Shown one piece after another: positions 41,703 to 50,010 of a stretch of DNA of 57,934 bases; position 1 is the first letter of the stretch, and each line of letters starts with the position of its first letter. The position numbers were made by a program, and so were the translations under genes. The stretch covers positions 1 through 57,934 of the forward strand of contig BOAV01000005.1 in NCBI GenBank assembly GCA_026002045.1. Direction: 5' to 3'. The DNA comes from Spirochaetia bacterium. GTDB lineage: Bacteria > Spirochaetota > Spirochaetia > Treponematales > Breznakiellaceae. The notes under the pieces were generated by a model. The model saw only the letters and a list, made by a program, of their open reading frames with translations, had not been told where the DNA came from and searched no databases.

Positions 41703-42823
41703 GTATCTATTGGAATGAGCGCGTAAAAAATCTATCTCCCTATGTTCCCGGCGAACAGCCCCGGGATCGGAAGTTTATCAAACTCAACACCAACGAGAAT
41801 CCCTATCCGCCTTCGCCTAAGGTAATGGCGGCAATTAGTAACACTATTGCTGCGGAAAAGGCCGATACCGCGGGAGCAAAGCTCAGGCTCTACCCGGACC
41901 CGGCCTGTACTGACCTACGGGAGGCAATCGCCGCCCGGTATCATGTCAAGAGGGAACAGGTTTTTGCGGGGAACGGTTCGGATGAAGTGCTGGCCTTTGC
42001 CTTCGCCGCTTTTTTCAACAGTAATACTGTCGGCAGCAATGCTGCGCTGCCGATACTGTTTCCCGATATCACCTACAGTTTTTATCCCGTCTATGCAGGT
42101 CTCTGGGATGTGCCTTTTCGCACCATTCCGCTTGCGGAAGATTTTTCCATCAATATTGATGATTATAAAATTCCCTGTGGGGGCGTGATTTTTTCTAATC
42201 CCAACGCGCCTACCGGCCTGGCCCTGCCCCTGAACAGCATCCTTTCCATTGCGGACTATCAGAAAAACAGTAATTGTGTGGTGATTGTGGACGAGGCCTA
42301 TATAGCCTTTGCCAATACGCCGGGGGTGGAATCGGCGGTTCCCCATATCAATGATCATCCCAACCTGCTCACGGTTCATACCCTTTCAAAATCAGCCTCA
42401 CTTGCGGGGCTGCGGGTGGGCTTCGCCATCGGGAACGAAGAACTTATTGAAGGGCTCTGCCGAATTCGTGATTCCTTTAACTCTTACACATTGGACCGGC
42501 TTGCCCTTGCGGGAGCCGCCGCCGCTGTTTCCGATGCGTCCTATTACGATGAAATAAACGGCAGGGTGATCGCCACACGGGACCGGGTTTCCGTCGTGCT
42601 TTCCGTACAGGGTTTTGATGTTATTCCATCATCGGCAAATTTTATTTTTATCCGCTTCCCCAATAAAACCGGGAGCGCCGCCTTCGCCGCACTTCGGGAA
42701 AAGGGTATTTTGGTGCGGCACTTCAACAAAGAGCGGATTGCAGATTACCTGCGTGTAAGCATCGGTACGGATGCGGAAATGGATAGTTTTTTGGAAGCCT
42801 GTGAAGAAATAGGAAGGTCTTAA
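41699..42823 (+). CDS. hisC: histidinol-phosphate aminotransferase
   Basis: This 374-aa fold-type I PLP enzyme has LNTNENPYPPSP, AGNGSDEVLAF, FSNPNAPTG, VDEAYIAFA, the PLP Lys in HTLSKSASLAGLRVGFA, and LRVSIGT with its Arg. The start overlaps the hisA-IE stop by 4 bp (ATGA). It contains two AGTAA-type copies of the recurrent palindrome near 41837 and 42019. A 189-bp repeat region separates it from hisD. Confidence 0.95.
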   Translation: MSIYWNERVKNLSPYVPGEQPRDRKFIKLNTNENPYPPSPKVMAAISNTIAAEKADTAGAKLRLYPDPACTDLREAIAARYHVKREQVFAGNGSDEVLAFAFAAFFNSNTVGSNAALPILFPDITYSFYPVYAGLWDVPFRTIPLAEDFSINIDDYKIPCGGVIFSNPNAPTGLALPLNSILSIADYQKNSNCVVIVDEAYIAFANTPGVESAVPHINDHPNLLTVHTLSKSASLAGLRVGFAIGNEELIEGLCRIRDSFNSYTLDRLALAGAAAAVSDASYYDEINGRVIATRDRVSVVLSVQGFDVIPSSANFIFIRFPNKTGSAAFAALREKGILVRHFNKERIADYLRVSIGTDAEMDSFLEACEEIGRS

Positions 42824-42829
42824 GGAAAA

Positions 42830-42999
42830 TTTAACCACAAAGCTGTCCAGGGACAGCGGGGCACGAAGAACACAAAGGGAAGAAAAAAGATAGATACCTT
42901 TCCCTTCTTCCTTTGTGTCCTTTGTGTCCCGGAACCCCAAGGAACCTATGGTTCCAGGTTCCTTAGTGGTTAATTATTCTTCGTCCTTGTGGTTAAAAT
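42830..42999. repeat. composite TTTAACCAC inverted repeat between hisC and hisD
   Basis: Outer arms TTTAACCACAA (42830-42840) and TTGTGGTTAAAA (42988-42999). Inside are GCTGTCC-AG-GGACAGC (42842-42857), complementary CACAAAGGGAAG and CTTCCTTTGTGT stretches, and GGAACC-TAT-GGTTCC (42941-42955). The small hairpins look like later insertions into the larger repeat. It has no coding content and interrupts an otherwise overlapping operon. Confidence 0.8.
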
Positions 43000-43012
43000 A
43001 TGATGAGGTGTT

Positions 43013-44305
43013 ATGAAGATCATTACCGGTTCTGAATTTGATGCGTACTGGAAGAGTCTTGCCCTGCGAAGTGATGATGAGAAGGTCACCGCCGCGGTAC
43101 AAAACATTATCGCTGCGGTCCGCGCCGAGGGGGATATTGCGGTGCGGCGCTTCGCATCACAGTTCGATAGAAGTTCCCCGGAAAAGCTTGAGGTTCCACG
43201 CAGTATTGCTGCGGAGGCATGGGAAAAACTTAAAGCCGATGACGGCGAACTTGCCGCCGCCCTTGAATTTGCCTCGGATCATATCCGGCGTTTTTCCATG
43301 GAACAAAAAAAACAGTTTGTTGATTTTGAGTATGTGATGGATGGCGGGCTTGTCACGGGCCAGCGGGTTATTCCGGTGGAACGGGCAGGCGTCTATGTTC
43401 CCGGCGGCCGTTTTCCCCTTATCTCCACGGTCCTTATGGGGGTGATCCCTGCCCTTTGCGCCGGAGTGGGGGAGGTGGTACTTGCGTCCCCGCCGGGTGA
43501 TGACGGTCTCCCGGACTCCCGCATTCTCGCCGCCGCCCACCTTGCCGGCGTGGAACGGATTTTTGCAATCGGCGGCGCACAGGCAATTGCCGCGCTCGCC
43601 ATCGGCACCGAAACCATTCCCCGTGTTGACATTATCGCCGGTCCGGGGAACAAGTATGTGGCCGCCGCGAAACGGCTCCTCTTTGGCGAAGTGGGTATCG
43701 ACTTTGTCGCGGGCCCCACCGATGTGCTCATCATTGCTGATGGGGCGGTAAATTCCGCAGATCTTGTGGCTGCAGACATGCTCGCCCAGGCGGAACATGA
43801 TCCCGATGCCCGCGCCCGTGTCCTGGTCCCCAGCCGCGCTCTGGCCGATCAAATCACCGCGGCCCTGGAACGGCGGCTGCGGACGCTTCCCACTGCAAAG
43901 ACCGCTCAGGCTTCCCTGGATGCGGGGGGGCTCATCATTATCTATACTTCACAGGAAGAAGCCATTAGAATTGCTAATGTCATTGCGCCGGAACATCTTG
44001 AGTTACAGACAGCGGATACTGAAAGCTGGATACCCGCGCTTAAAAATTACGGCTCCCTTTTCATCGGGGAAAAATCGGCGGAGGTTCTGGGGGATTATTC
44101 TGCGGGGATCAACCACACCCTGCCCACATCGGGGAGCGCCCGGTTTTCAGGCGGTTTATCGGTGCGGCATTTTCTCAAGACCGTCACCACCCTCCGCTGT
44201 GCGGAAGGGGAAGGCTGGGAACAGGCGCGGCGCGCGGCGGAAATTATCGCCCATGCGGAGGGCCTTGCAGGCCATGCGGAGAGCGCCAAGATCAGATCAA
44301 TATGA
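43013..44305 (+). CDS. hisD: histidinol dehydrogenase
   Basis: This 430-aa enzyme performs the last two oxidations to histidine. It has VERAGVYVPGGRFPLISTVLM, ASPPGDDGLP, IFAIGGAQAIAALAIGTETI, the signature IAGPGNKYVAAAKRLLFGEV, DMLAQAEHDPDA with the zinc and catalytic residues, and ALKNYGSLFIGEKSAEV followed by NHTLPT. It is separated from hisC by the composite repeat, so it might be partly uncoupled from the rest of the operon. Includes CGCAGTATTGCTGCG at 43199-43213. Confidence 0.96.
   Translation: MKIITGSEFDAYWKSLALRSDDEKVTAAVQNIIAAVRAEGDIAVRRFASQFDRSSPEKLEVPRSIAAEAWEKLKADDGELAAALEFASDHIRRFSMEQKKQFVDFEYVMDGGLVTGQRVIPVERAGVYVPGGRFPLISTVLMGVIPALCAGVGEVVLASPPGDDGLPDSRILAAAHLAGVERIFAIGGAQAIAALAIGTETIPRVDIIAGPGNKYVAAAKRLLFGEVGIDFVAGPTDVLIIADGAVNSADLVAADMLAQAEHDPDARARVLVPSRALADQITAALERRLRTLPTAKTAQASLDAGGLIIIYTSQEEAIRIANVIAPEHLELQTADTESWIPALKNYGSLFIGEKSAEVLGDYSAGINHTLPTSGSARFSGGLSVRHFLKTVTTLRCAEGEGWEQARRAAEIIAHAEGLAGHAESAKIRSI
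43199..43213. repeat. CGCAGTATTGCTGCG motif inside hisD
   Basis: The same 15-mer occurs at 10551-10565 in the esterase gene, there on the opposite coding strand and in a different reading frame. That argues that it is the DNA that is conserved and not the peptide. Confidence 0.6.
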
Positions 44306-44357
44306 AAAGAAATGGTTACCGGGCAATTTTTGAGCTATATTTATGTGAGGGGGCACG

Positions 44358-44876
44358 ATGGAAACGGCTGCTTATTTGAATGATTCCGGCATCGCATTGA
44401 CAGAAGCCAAGCGGCCCAATGACGCGATACCCCTGTTCCGGAAGGCCCTAAGCATGGAGCCCGAAAATCCCCTGCTCTGGCTGAATCTGGGGATCGCCCA
44501 ACAGCGCACCGGTGATTACGATGAGGCCATCAACAGTTTTTCCCGCGCTGTTTTTATTCAGGATGATCTTGCGGAAGCCTGGGCCAGTATGGGGCTCATC
44601 TATTACGAACTTGAACGGTTTGAATTATCCGAAGAATGCTACCACGGCGCCCTGATGCGGGATGACTGCGCCCCCAAAACCTGGAACAATTTGGGGGTGC
44701 TCTACTTTGCGGAGGGGGGCTTTGAGGAGGCCCGCCATTGTTTTGAGGAAGCAGTGAGCCTCTCCCCTGCGTATTACGAAGCCCTGTTCAACCTCCGGGA
44801 TGTCTGCCGGGAGCTTGAGGATTACCGGGCCGCCGCAGAATTTGAGCGGGTCCTCGCCGGGCAGAACAGGAAGTAA
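44358..44876 (+). CDS. tetratricopeptide-repeat protein
   Basis: This 172-aa protein is almost entirely TPR units: PNDAIPLFRKALSMEPENPL, WLNLGIAQQRTGDYDEAINS, AWASMGLIYYELERFELSEE, TWNNLGVLYFAEGGFEEARH and ALFNLRDVCRELEDYRAAAE. It has no signal peptide, so it is a cytosolic protein-protein interaction scaffold. Stop and the next start are 3 bp apart. Confidence 0.9.
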   Translation: METAAYLNDSGIALTEAKRPNDAIPLFRKALSMEPENPLLWLNLGIAQQRTGDYDEAINSFSRAVFIQDDLAEAWASMGLIYYELERFELSEECYHGALMRDDCAPKTWNNLGVLYFAEGGFEEARHCFEEAVSLSPAYYEALFNLRDVCRELEDYRAAAEFERVLAGQNRK

Positions 44877-44879
44877 AAA

Positions 44880-45707
44880 ATGAAGATTCTTTATATTGCC
44901 GAATTGGTGGGTAAAGCCGGGGTTTATGCCTTCAAAAAGGGGCTCCCGGAACTGAAAAAACGGTACAGAATAGATTTTGTGATTGCCTGCGCCGATGGGG
45001 CCACCGGCGGGAACGGCCTGGGCCGGAACCATGCCGCCTATCTCCACAAGCTGGGGGCTAATGTGCTCACCACCGGGGAATGCTGCTTTTACAAGAAGGA
45101 CCTCACCGAGAACATCGAAAAAATTCCCTACGTGCTGCGCCCCGCAAACTTCAACCCGGAAGCGCCGGGCTTCGGTTCGCGGGTGTACAAGGTGGGGAAT
45201 GACAAGGTCGCGGTGGCGGTGATCCTGGGCCAGAGCAGCTTTGGGCGGGTCCACGGGAACAACCCCATCTCCATGCTCCCCAGCCTGCTGGAACGGCTCC
45301 ACCAGGAAACCCCTTACGTGATCATCGACTTCCACGCCGAGGCCACCGCTGAAAAGCGGACCCTCTGCTTCGCCGCAGACGGACGCTGTTCCGCCATGAT
45401 CGGCTCCCACAACCGTGTCCAGACTGCGGACGAAAAGGTGATGCCCGGTGGGACCGCAGTCATCACAGACGCGGGCCGCACCGGCAGCGCCGAATCAATC
45501 GGCGGCTGCGAGATCAAATCCCGGCTGCAGGAATACTTCACGGGTATCCCCGATTGGACCCGCGACGCCTGGGCCGGGCCGGAACTCCAAGGCGTCCTCA
45601 TCGACATCGGCCGGGACGGCAAGGCCCTTTCAATAGAACGGATCAGGGAGAAAGTACCGGAGGCCCCCCAACCGGAAACAACGGCGGAGGATACGGTCGA
45701 GACATGA
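44880..45707 (+). CDS. YmdB-family metallophosphodiesterase-like protein with altered metal site
   Basis: This 275-aa protein aligns along its length with YmdB/TIGR00282 proteins: KILYIAELVGKAG, IDFVIACADGATGGNGLG, LGANVLTTGECCFYKKD, VIIDFHAEATAEK, MIGSHNRVQTADE and MPGGTAVITDAG. Of the usual metal ligands, two His are kept (HAEAT and GSHN). Asp8 is Glu, the GEN pair is DG, the GNH motif is GEC, and the second His of THTHVQ is Arg. It is therefore likely inactive or uses a different centre. The C-terminal 20 residues are low complexity. Confidence 0.85.
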   Translation: MKILYIAELVGKAGVYAFKKGLPELKKRYRIDFVIACADGATGGNGLGRNHAAYLHKLGANVLTTGECCFYKKDLTENIEKIPYVLRPANFNPEAPGFGSRVYKVGNDKVAVAVILGQSSFGRVHGNNPISMLPSLLERLHQETPYVIIDFHAEATAEKRTLCFAADGRCSAMIGSHNRVQTADEKVMPGGTAVITDAGRTGSAESIGGCEIKSRLQEYFTGIPDWTRDAWAGPELQGVLIDIGRDGKALSIERIREKVPEAPQPETTAEDTVET

Positions 45708-46105
45708 TAGGGAAGGTTCTTTCCATCTCGGGCAAGATGGCCGTCATTGAGCCGGACAAACCCGCAGGATGTTTCGGCTGTATGCACCAGGAATGTGCTA
45801 AAGGCTTTGCCCCCATCACTGCAGAAAATTCGGACAATCTGGACTTGGCCCCCGGCCGGCTGGTGGAAACCGGTTCCGGCAACCGTACCCTGCTGCGTCA
45901 GGGAGCGGCGGCACTCAGCCCTCCCCTCCTGGGCTTCATCGCGGGCTTCCTTCTTTCAGGCATATTCTTTCCCCAATCCGCTGACGGACTCCGAGCCGCC
46001 TGCGGGGCGTTCCTTCTTTTTGCCGCTGCCCTGGGCTTTTATTTTTTCCGTAAACGGTTCCCCCCAAAAATCGTACCCCAAATTTTACGGGTAATACCGA
46101 AATAA
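45704..46105 (+). CDS. RseC-like membrane protein
   Basis: This 133-aa protein starts at ATG 45704, overlapping the previous stop (ATGA). The layout is a short N-terminal domain with a Cys cluster (CFGCMHQEC), the GRLVETGSG loop, two membrane helices (~70-110) and a basic C-terminus. This matches the RseC/MucC family, linked to redox control of SoxR or to electron-transport complexes; the role in this organism is unknown. No rse or rnf genes are nearby. Confidence 0.75.
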   Translation: MIGKVLSISGKMAVIEPDKPAGCFGCMHQECAKGFAPITAENSDNLDLAPGRLVETGSGNRTLLRQGAAALSPPLLGFIAGFLLSGIFFPQSADGLRAACGAFLLFAAALGFYFFRKRFPPKIVPQILRVIPK

Positions 46106-46111
46106 AGGCTG

Positions 46112-46140
46112 TTGTCAGTTCCACGAAATTTGGTTATATT
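46112..46140 (+). promoter_or_regulatory. hsp20 promoter
   Basis: TTGTCA (46112-46117), exactly 17 bp, TATATT (46135-46140): a near-consensus housekeeping promoter. The transcript would begin near 46147. No CIRCE-type inverted repeat is seen. Confidence 0.7.
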
Positions 46141-46146
46141 ATATAT

Positions 46147-46257
46147 GAGGGTCGGTAATATCCGCCCTCTGAACCGCTCGCAGGAGGGTTCAATTTTTGC
46201 CGGGCCGAAAGGCCGGTACACGCGCAGGGAAGAAACCCCTGCACAAAGGAGCCACTT
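46147..46257 (+). promoter_or_regulatory. structured 5' leader of hsp20 (possible RNA thermometer)
   Basis: About 110 nt with four consecutive hairpins: 46147-46169, 46171-46191, 46200-46216 (GAAA tetraloop) and 46224-46242. The ribosome-binding site AAAGGA at 46245-46250 lies just after the last one. Multi-hairpin leaders ahead of Hsp20 genes are typical of ROSE-type thermometers, but I do not see a hairpin that clearly covers the ribosome-binding site, so this is a candidate only. Confidence 0.45.
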
Positions 46258-46839
46258 ATGAAGGGCAAGAGTTACATGGATCTGGGGACGATCTTCGACG
46301 AGATCTTCGATGCCGCCAGGGATTTCAGTGACGAATTTCACCGCAATTTTAACCAGTTTGGGGGCGGCTTAAACGGCGAGGGCTGCGGCCCCCAGGGTCA
46401 CTTTGGAGGCCGGGGGCCATTCGGTCCCTTCGGCAAGGGCGCCTTCGACGAAAACACCGATTACTACCCCAACTATTCCTATCCGCCGATGAACGTCTAC
46501 ATGACGCAGGATCGCAGCATGATCTTTGAATTCGCCTTGGCGGGCTTCGACGAAAAGGATATCAGCCTCTCCTTCCAGGGTGATTACATGGTCTTCTCCG
46601 CAAAAATCGCAGAAGGCGAAAACACGGATCTGCCAGAAGAGAATCTGCGGTACTTCAAGCGCCGTCTCAAATTAAAGGACATTGAAAAGCAGAAATACTT
46701 TGTTCCCCTGGACAAATACGCCCAGGAGAATGTCAAGGCCGTCTACAAAAACGGCATCCTCAAGGTGTGCATCCCCCCCAAGGATGAACCGGATCAGAAT
46801 GACGGCATCAAGATCGAGATCATCAAAGAAGGTAATTAA
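46258..46839 (+). CDS. small heat-shock protein, Hsp20/alpha-crystallin family
   Basis: This 193-aa ATP-independent holdase chaperone has a glycine/phenylalanine-rich N-terminal arm (LNGEGCGPQGHFGGRGPFGP) and an alpha-crystallin domain ~78-180: MNVYMTQDRSMIFEFALAGF, DISLSFQGDYMVFSAKI, YFKRRLKL and the conserved end VKAVYKNGILKVCIP. A C-terminal IEI segment matches the usual I-x-I assembly motif. It has its own promoter and terminator. Confidence 0.92.
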   Translation: MKGKSYMDLGTIFDEIFDAARDFSDEFHRNFNQFGGGLNGEGCGPQGHFGGRGPFGPFGKGAFDENTDYYPNYSYPPMNVYMTQDRSMIFEFALAGFDEKDISLSFQGDYMVFSAKIAEGENTDLPEENLRYFKRRLKLKDIEKQKYFVPLDKYAQENVKAVYKNGILKVCIPPKDEPDQNDGIKIEIIKEGN

Positions 46840-46841
46840 AT

Positions 46842-46880
46842 AAAAAAGGAAGGGAGATAAAAATCCCTCTTCCTTTTTTT
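46842..46880. terminator. bidirectional terminator between hsp20 and the sugar operon
   Basis: An 11-bp imperfect stem (GGAAGGGAGAT with ATCCCTCTTCC, AAAA loop) is flanked by A-runs on the left and T-runs on the right. It can therefore stop both the hsp20 transcript (plus) and the Gfo/Idh/MocA-ended operon (minus). Confidence 0.85.
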
Positions 46881-46898
46881 GTGTCCCTAAGTTTTGTT

Positions 46899-47993
46899 TT
46901 AGAACCCGTTAAACGGCTCCGGCCGGGTGCAGGTACTCTTTACATCGTAGTAGCTGCCCGATGCGGAAGCGTCGTGGATGCCGTGCATCACGTCCAGCAC
47001 ATGGTAGGCCATTTCGCCGTTTGCCCGGTGGGGCCGGTTTTCGCCTATGGACAGCGCAAGGTCTGTGATGCCAAGGCCCCGGCTGTTTTCCTTGTACTCC
47101 CGCAGGAGGGGTATCTCGGACCAGTTTTCTTCCCGGTAGCGTTTTACATACACCGGACCGCCAAAGGTGTTGGGGTCCGGCACACGCAGGGTTCCCTCGG
47201 TGCCGTAGATTTCGATAAAAGGCAGGGTATGGGAATACACATCAAAACTGGTGATAATGGTTCCCACCGCGCCTGATGCAAAGTCCAGTACCCCGGCGAT
47301 GGTAGTAGGTACTTCAACGTCGATAACCGTGCCGTTCAGGGGCTCACTGGTGATGGTCCGCTGTTTGATGGGTGTCTTTGCGGAACCGGAAACACGGGCG
47401 ATGGGCCCAAGGAGATTTACCAGTGCGGTAAGGTAGTAGGGGCCCATATCGAACATGGGGCCGCCGCCCTTTTTGTAATAAAATTCCGGCCCCGGATGCC
47501 AATGCTCATGGCCGTGGTTCGCCATAAAAGCGGTGGCCGCCACGGGCTTCCCGATCCAGCCGTCATCCAGGAGCTTGCGGCAGGTTTGGCCTCCCGCGCC
47601 CAGGAAAGTGTCCGGGGAACCGCCCACCTTCACCTTGTTGGCGGCGGCAACTTTGAGAACCTCCTGAGCCTCCTCCCGCTTTGCGCAGAGGGGCTTTTCA
47701 TCGTACACATGCTTGCCCGCTTTTACCGCCGCAAGGGCAACCCCGTAATGATCCGGGGGCTGGGTAATGTTGAGGATGATGTCCACATCAGGGCTCTCGA
47801 TGAGGTCCTGAGTTTTCAGGATATGGGGAATGCCATAATCCGTATTGGCCTTTGCGGCCCGTTCATGGATCAGGTCCGTTACCGCCGTAACCTGCACATG
47901 TTTACTGTGCATCCCGGTTAAATTCTTAAGATAAATGCCGCTGATATTTCCAATACCTACAATACCGATACGCGGTTTCTTCAATTCGGCCAT
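46899..47993 (-). CDS. Gfo/Idh/MocA-family sugar oxidoreductase
   Basis: This 364-aa protein has an N-terminal Rossmann fold (RIGIVGIGNISGIYLKNL), ILNITQPPDHYGVALAAVKA, the signature HVYDEKPLCAKREEA with the catalytic Lys (EKP), and C-terminal GGGPMFDMGPYYLTALVNLLG. It probably oxidises a sugar or inositol with NAD(P). ATG 47993 is chosen: GGGGATG lies upstream, and the previous gene stops 2 bp before. It is the last gene of the minus-strand cluster. Confidence 0.92.
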   Translation of the reverse strand: MAELKKPRIGIVGIGNISGIYLKNLTGMHSKHVQVTAVTDLIHERAAKANTDYGIPHILKTQDLIESPDVDIILNITQPPDHYGVALAAVKAGKHVYDEKPLCAKREEAQEVLKVAAANKVKVGGSPDTFLGAGGQTCRKLLDDGWIGKPVAATAFMANHGHEHWHPGPEFYYKKGGGPMFDMGPYYLTALVNLLGPIARVSGSAKTPIKQRTITSEPLNGTVIDVEVPTTIAGVLDFASGAVGTIITSFDVYSHTLPFIEIYGTEGTLRVPDPNTFGGPVYVKRYREENWSEIPLLREYKENSRGLGITDLALSIGENRPHRANGEMAYHVLDVMHGIHDASASGSYYDVKSTCTRPEPFNGF

Positions 47994-47994
47994 G

Positions 47995-48720
47995 TTAATA
48001 CATCCCCTTTTCGTTTTTGAATTCATCGGTGGAAAGTCCCTTCTCCACCGCGATCCGTTTGCCATCGGCGGCCCAAAGCAGGCCCCGTGCCATCATGATC
48101 CAGGCTTCAGGAATATTAAACACATCATCGTGATGACCTAAAGCATTGTAAAACACCCGGCCATGGCCCCATTTACGGGTCCACACCTGGGGCACATCCA
48201 CCTCGCCGTTTGCCGAATGGTACCAATGGACCACGGGGAAACGGGTGGTCGCCAGAACTTCGTTGGCGGGGTCCGTGTGGAGGTAGTATTGCTCCGAAGA
48301 GACATCAAAGTCCTTTACCCCATCGGTAAGAGGATTTGATTTGCTGATGATGTTTACCCGGTAAGGCGTACCGTCACAGCCCGGATGGGCAACCCAGTTT
48401 GCGCCGGTGATAAACTGCCAAAGGACATTATTACGGAAAGCGTCGCACATGCCGCCATGGTTACCCGCGAGGCCCACCCCGGAACCGATGGCCTCGGAAA
48501 CAACTTCAAAAAAAGGTTTGGGCAGATCCTCTTTACACATGGTCCACACCGGAACAATCAGGTCTTGGGATTTCAACAAGGGCAAATCCTGCAAGGTGTC
48601 CAAGGTTTCAGTAACCGTAACTTCAAAATCCTCGGACTCAAGAAATTTTTTGAACCGCGCCGTTATCAGTTTCGGTTCATGGCCATCCCAGCCGCCGCAC
48701 AAAATCAATGCCTTTCTCAT
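47995..48720 (-). CDS. ThuA-like protein
   Basis: This 241-aa class-I glutamine-amidotransferase-like fold of the ThuA group has ALILCGGWDGHEP at the start, VPVWTM, GLAGNHGGMCDAFR, ISKSNPLTDGVKDF, SEQYYLHTDPA and GRVFYNALGHHDDVFN. ThuA proteins accompany disaccharide catabolism (trehalose, sucrose) and typically sit beside Gfo/Idh dehydrogenases, as here. Confidence 0.9.
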   Translation of the reverse strand: MRKALILCGGWDGHEPKLITARFKKFLESEDFEVTVTETLDTLQDLPLLKSQDLIVPVWTMCKEDLPKPFFEVVSEAIGSGVGLAGNHGGMCDAFRNNVLWQFITGANWVAHPGCDGTPYRVNIISKSNPLTDGVKDFDVSSEQYYLHTDPANEVLATTRFPVVHWYHSANGEVDVPQVWTRKWGHGRVFYNALGHHDDVFNIPEAWIMMARGLLWAADGKRIAVEKGLSTDEFKNEKGMY

Positions 48721-48740
48721 AAAACCTCCTTTTTCTTGTC

Positions 48741-49406
48741 TTAATATCCCTTTGCCGCGCCGCCCGCCAAAAGGCTCACCGCGGAACTGGTACCGATCCG
48801 GCTTGCGCCTGCTTCGATAAATTGTACCAGATCCTCACGGGTTTTGACTCCCCCGGCGGCCTTAATTTTTACCTTTGGCCCGATGTGTTTTTTAAAGAGC
48901 AGCACATCCTCACGGGTTGCCCCGGCGGTCCCGAAGCCGGTAGAAGTCTTGATGTAGTCCGCCCCCGCATCGGTGACGATTTCGCAGAGCCGGATCTTTT
49001 CATCTTCCGTAAGGTAGCAGGTCTCGATGATCACTTTGAGGATATGCCCGGCGGCGGCCTGGCGCAGAAGAATTATCTCCTCCCGGACCCAGTCAAAATG
49101 GCCTCCCTTTAGGTCCCCGATATTGATCACCATGTCGATTTCATTTGCGCCGCTCAGGATGGCCCGCTCCGCCTCCAGCACTTTGGCCGCAGTAATACTG
49201 TAGCCCAGGGGAAAGCCGATGACGGTGCAGATATTCACCCTGCCGCCGTATTCTTCGTGAACCGGTTTTACAAAGGAAGGGGGTATGCACACCGATGCGG
49301 TTTTATACTGAACCGCCTCGCCGCAGAGTTTCGCAATCCCCTCCCATGTTGAAGTTGCCTTGAGCAGGGTATGATCGATGCGGCTCAAAATCTCCTGATC
49401 GGTCAT
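48741..49406 (-). CDS. deoC: deoxyribose-phosphate aldolase
   Basis: This 221-aa class I aldolase has IDHTLLKA at the start, VCIPPSFV, the Schiff-base Lys in ADYIKTSTGFGTAGAT and the second Lys in VKIKAAGGVKT, with ASRIGTSSAV at the end. It splits deoxyribose 5-phosphate into acetaldehyde and glyceraldehyde 3-phosphate. It is in a sugar cluster and not with deoA, so a related sugar phosphate could be its in vivo substrate. Contains CCGCAGTAATACTG at 49187-49200. Confidence 0.94.
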   Translation of the reverse strand: MTDQEILSRIDHTLLKATSTWEGIAKLCGEAVQYKTASVCIPPSFVKPVHEEYGGRVNICTVIGFPLGYSITAAKVLEAERAILSGANEIDMVINIGDLKGGHFDWVREEIILLRQAAAGHILKVIIETCYLTEDEKIRLCEIVTDAGADYIKTSTGFGTAGATREDVLLFKKHIGPKVKIKAAGGVKTREDLVQFIEAGASRIGTSSAVSLLAGGAAKGY

Positions 49407-49418
49407 TGGACACCCTTG

Positions 49419-49955
49419 TTATTTGGGCAGAAACGCGGGACTGATCCCCGACCAATCGTTGTCGATTTTGAGGGAGTCCAGAATCTGCGAGACCTGTCCC
49501 CGGTGATGGGTTCCATGGGCTTCAAGGCTCTGGAGCATAAAATAAAGGGGCGCCGTGGGGGGCTTGCCCTTGTACCATTCTACCGCAACCGGGGCGTTAA
49601 AATCCTTTTCCTCCAGGGCGTCGATAAAATTGATGTACGCCTTGTCTGCCGCCTTAAGACCCGCGGTAACCGCCTTCCATTGTTCTTCGCCCAGCTTCTT
49701 CCCCTCGGGGATTTCGATCTTTGCCAGGGACGCCAGGGCCTTTGAGGCGGCGGCGTTACCCGCAGCCGCGTCTTTAAACATTCCCAGGATATACACCTGC
49801 CCCTCCAGGATATGCCGGACAAGCCCCGACAGGCTCCCGAAATAACTCTTGCGGGACTTTTCCCGGTCATCGTTGGACAGGGTATTCAGAATAGTGACAA
49901 TGGCCTTGTTGGCGGCTTCATTGTACTTCGCGAAGATAAGAAAAATTTCTTTCAT
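49419..49955 (-). CDS. DinB-family protein
   Basis: This 178-aa four-helix bundle has three metal-binding His: LVRHILEGQVYIL at ~45 and the pair in EAHGTHHRGQVSQIL at ~145-149, the DinB signature. ATG 49955 has GAGAGGAT upstream. DinB proteins are often thiol-transferases; its presence in a sugar operon between the permease and deoC genes is unexplained. Confidence 0.85.
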   Translation of the reverse strand: MKEIFLIFAKYNEAANKAIVTILNTLSNDDREKSRKSYFGSLSGLVRHILEGQVYILGMFKDAAAGNAAASKALASLAKIEIPEGKKLGEEQWKAVTAGLKAADKAYINFIDALEEKDFNAPVAVEWYKGKPPTAPLYFMLQSLEAHGTHHRGQVSQILDSLKIDNDWSGISPAFLPK

Positions 49956-50010
49956 GTTTTTGATCCTCTCTAAATCCAGTATATGATAATGACCTGTCAA
50001 TTTCCAGTCC

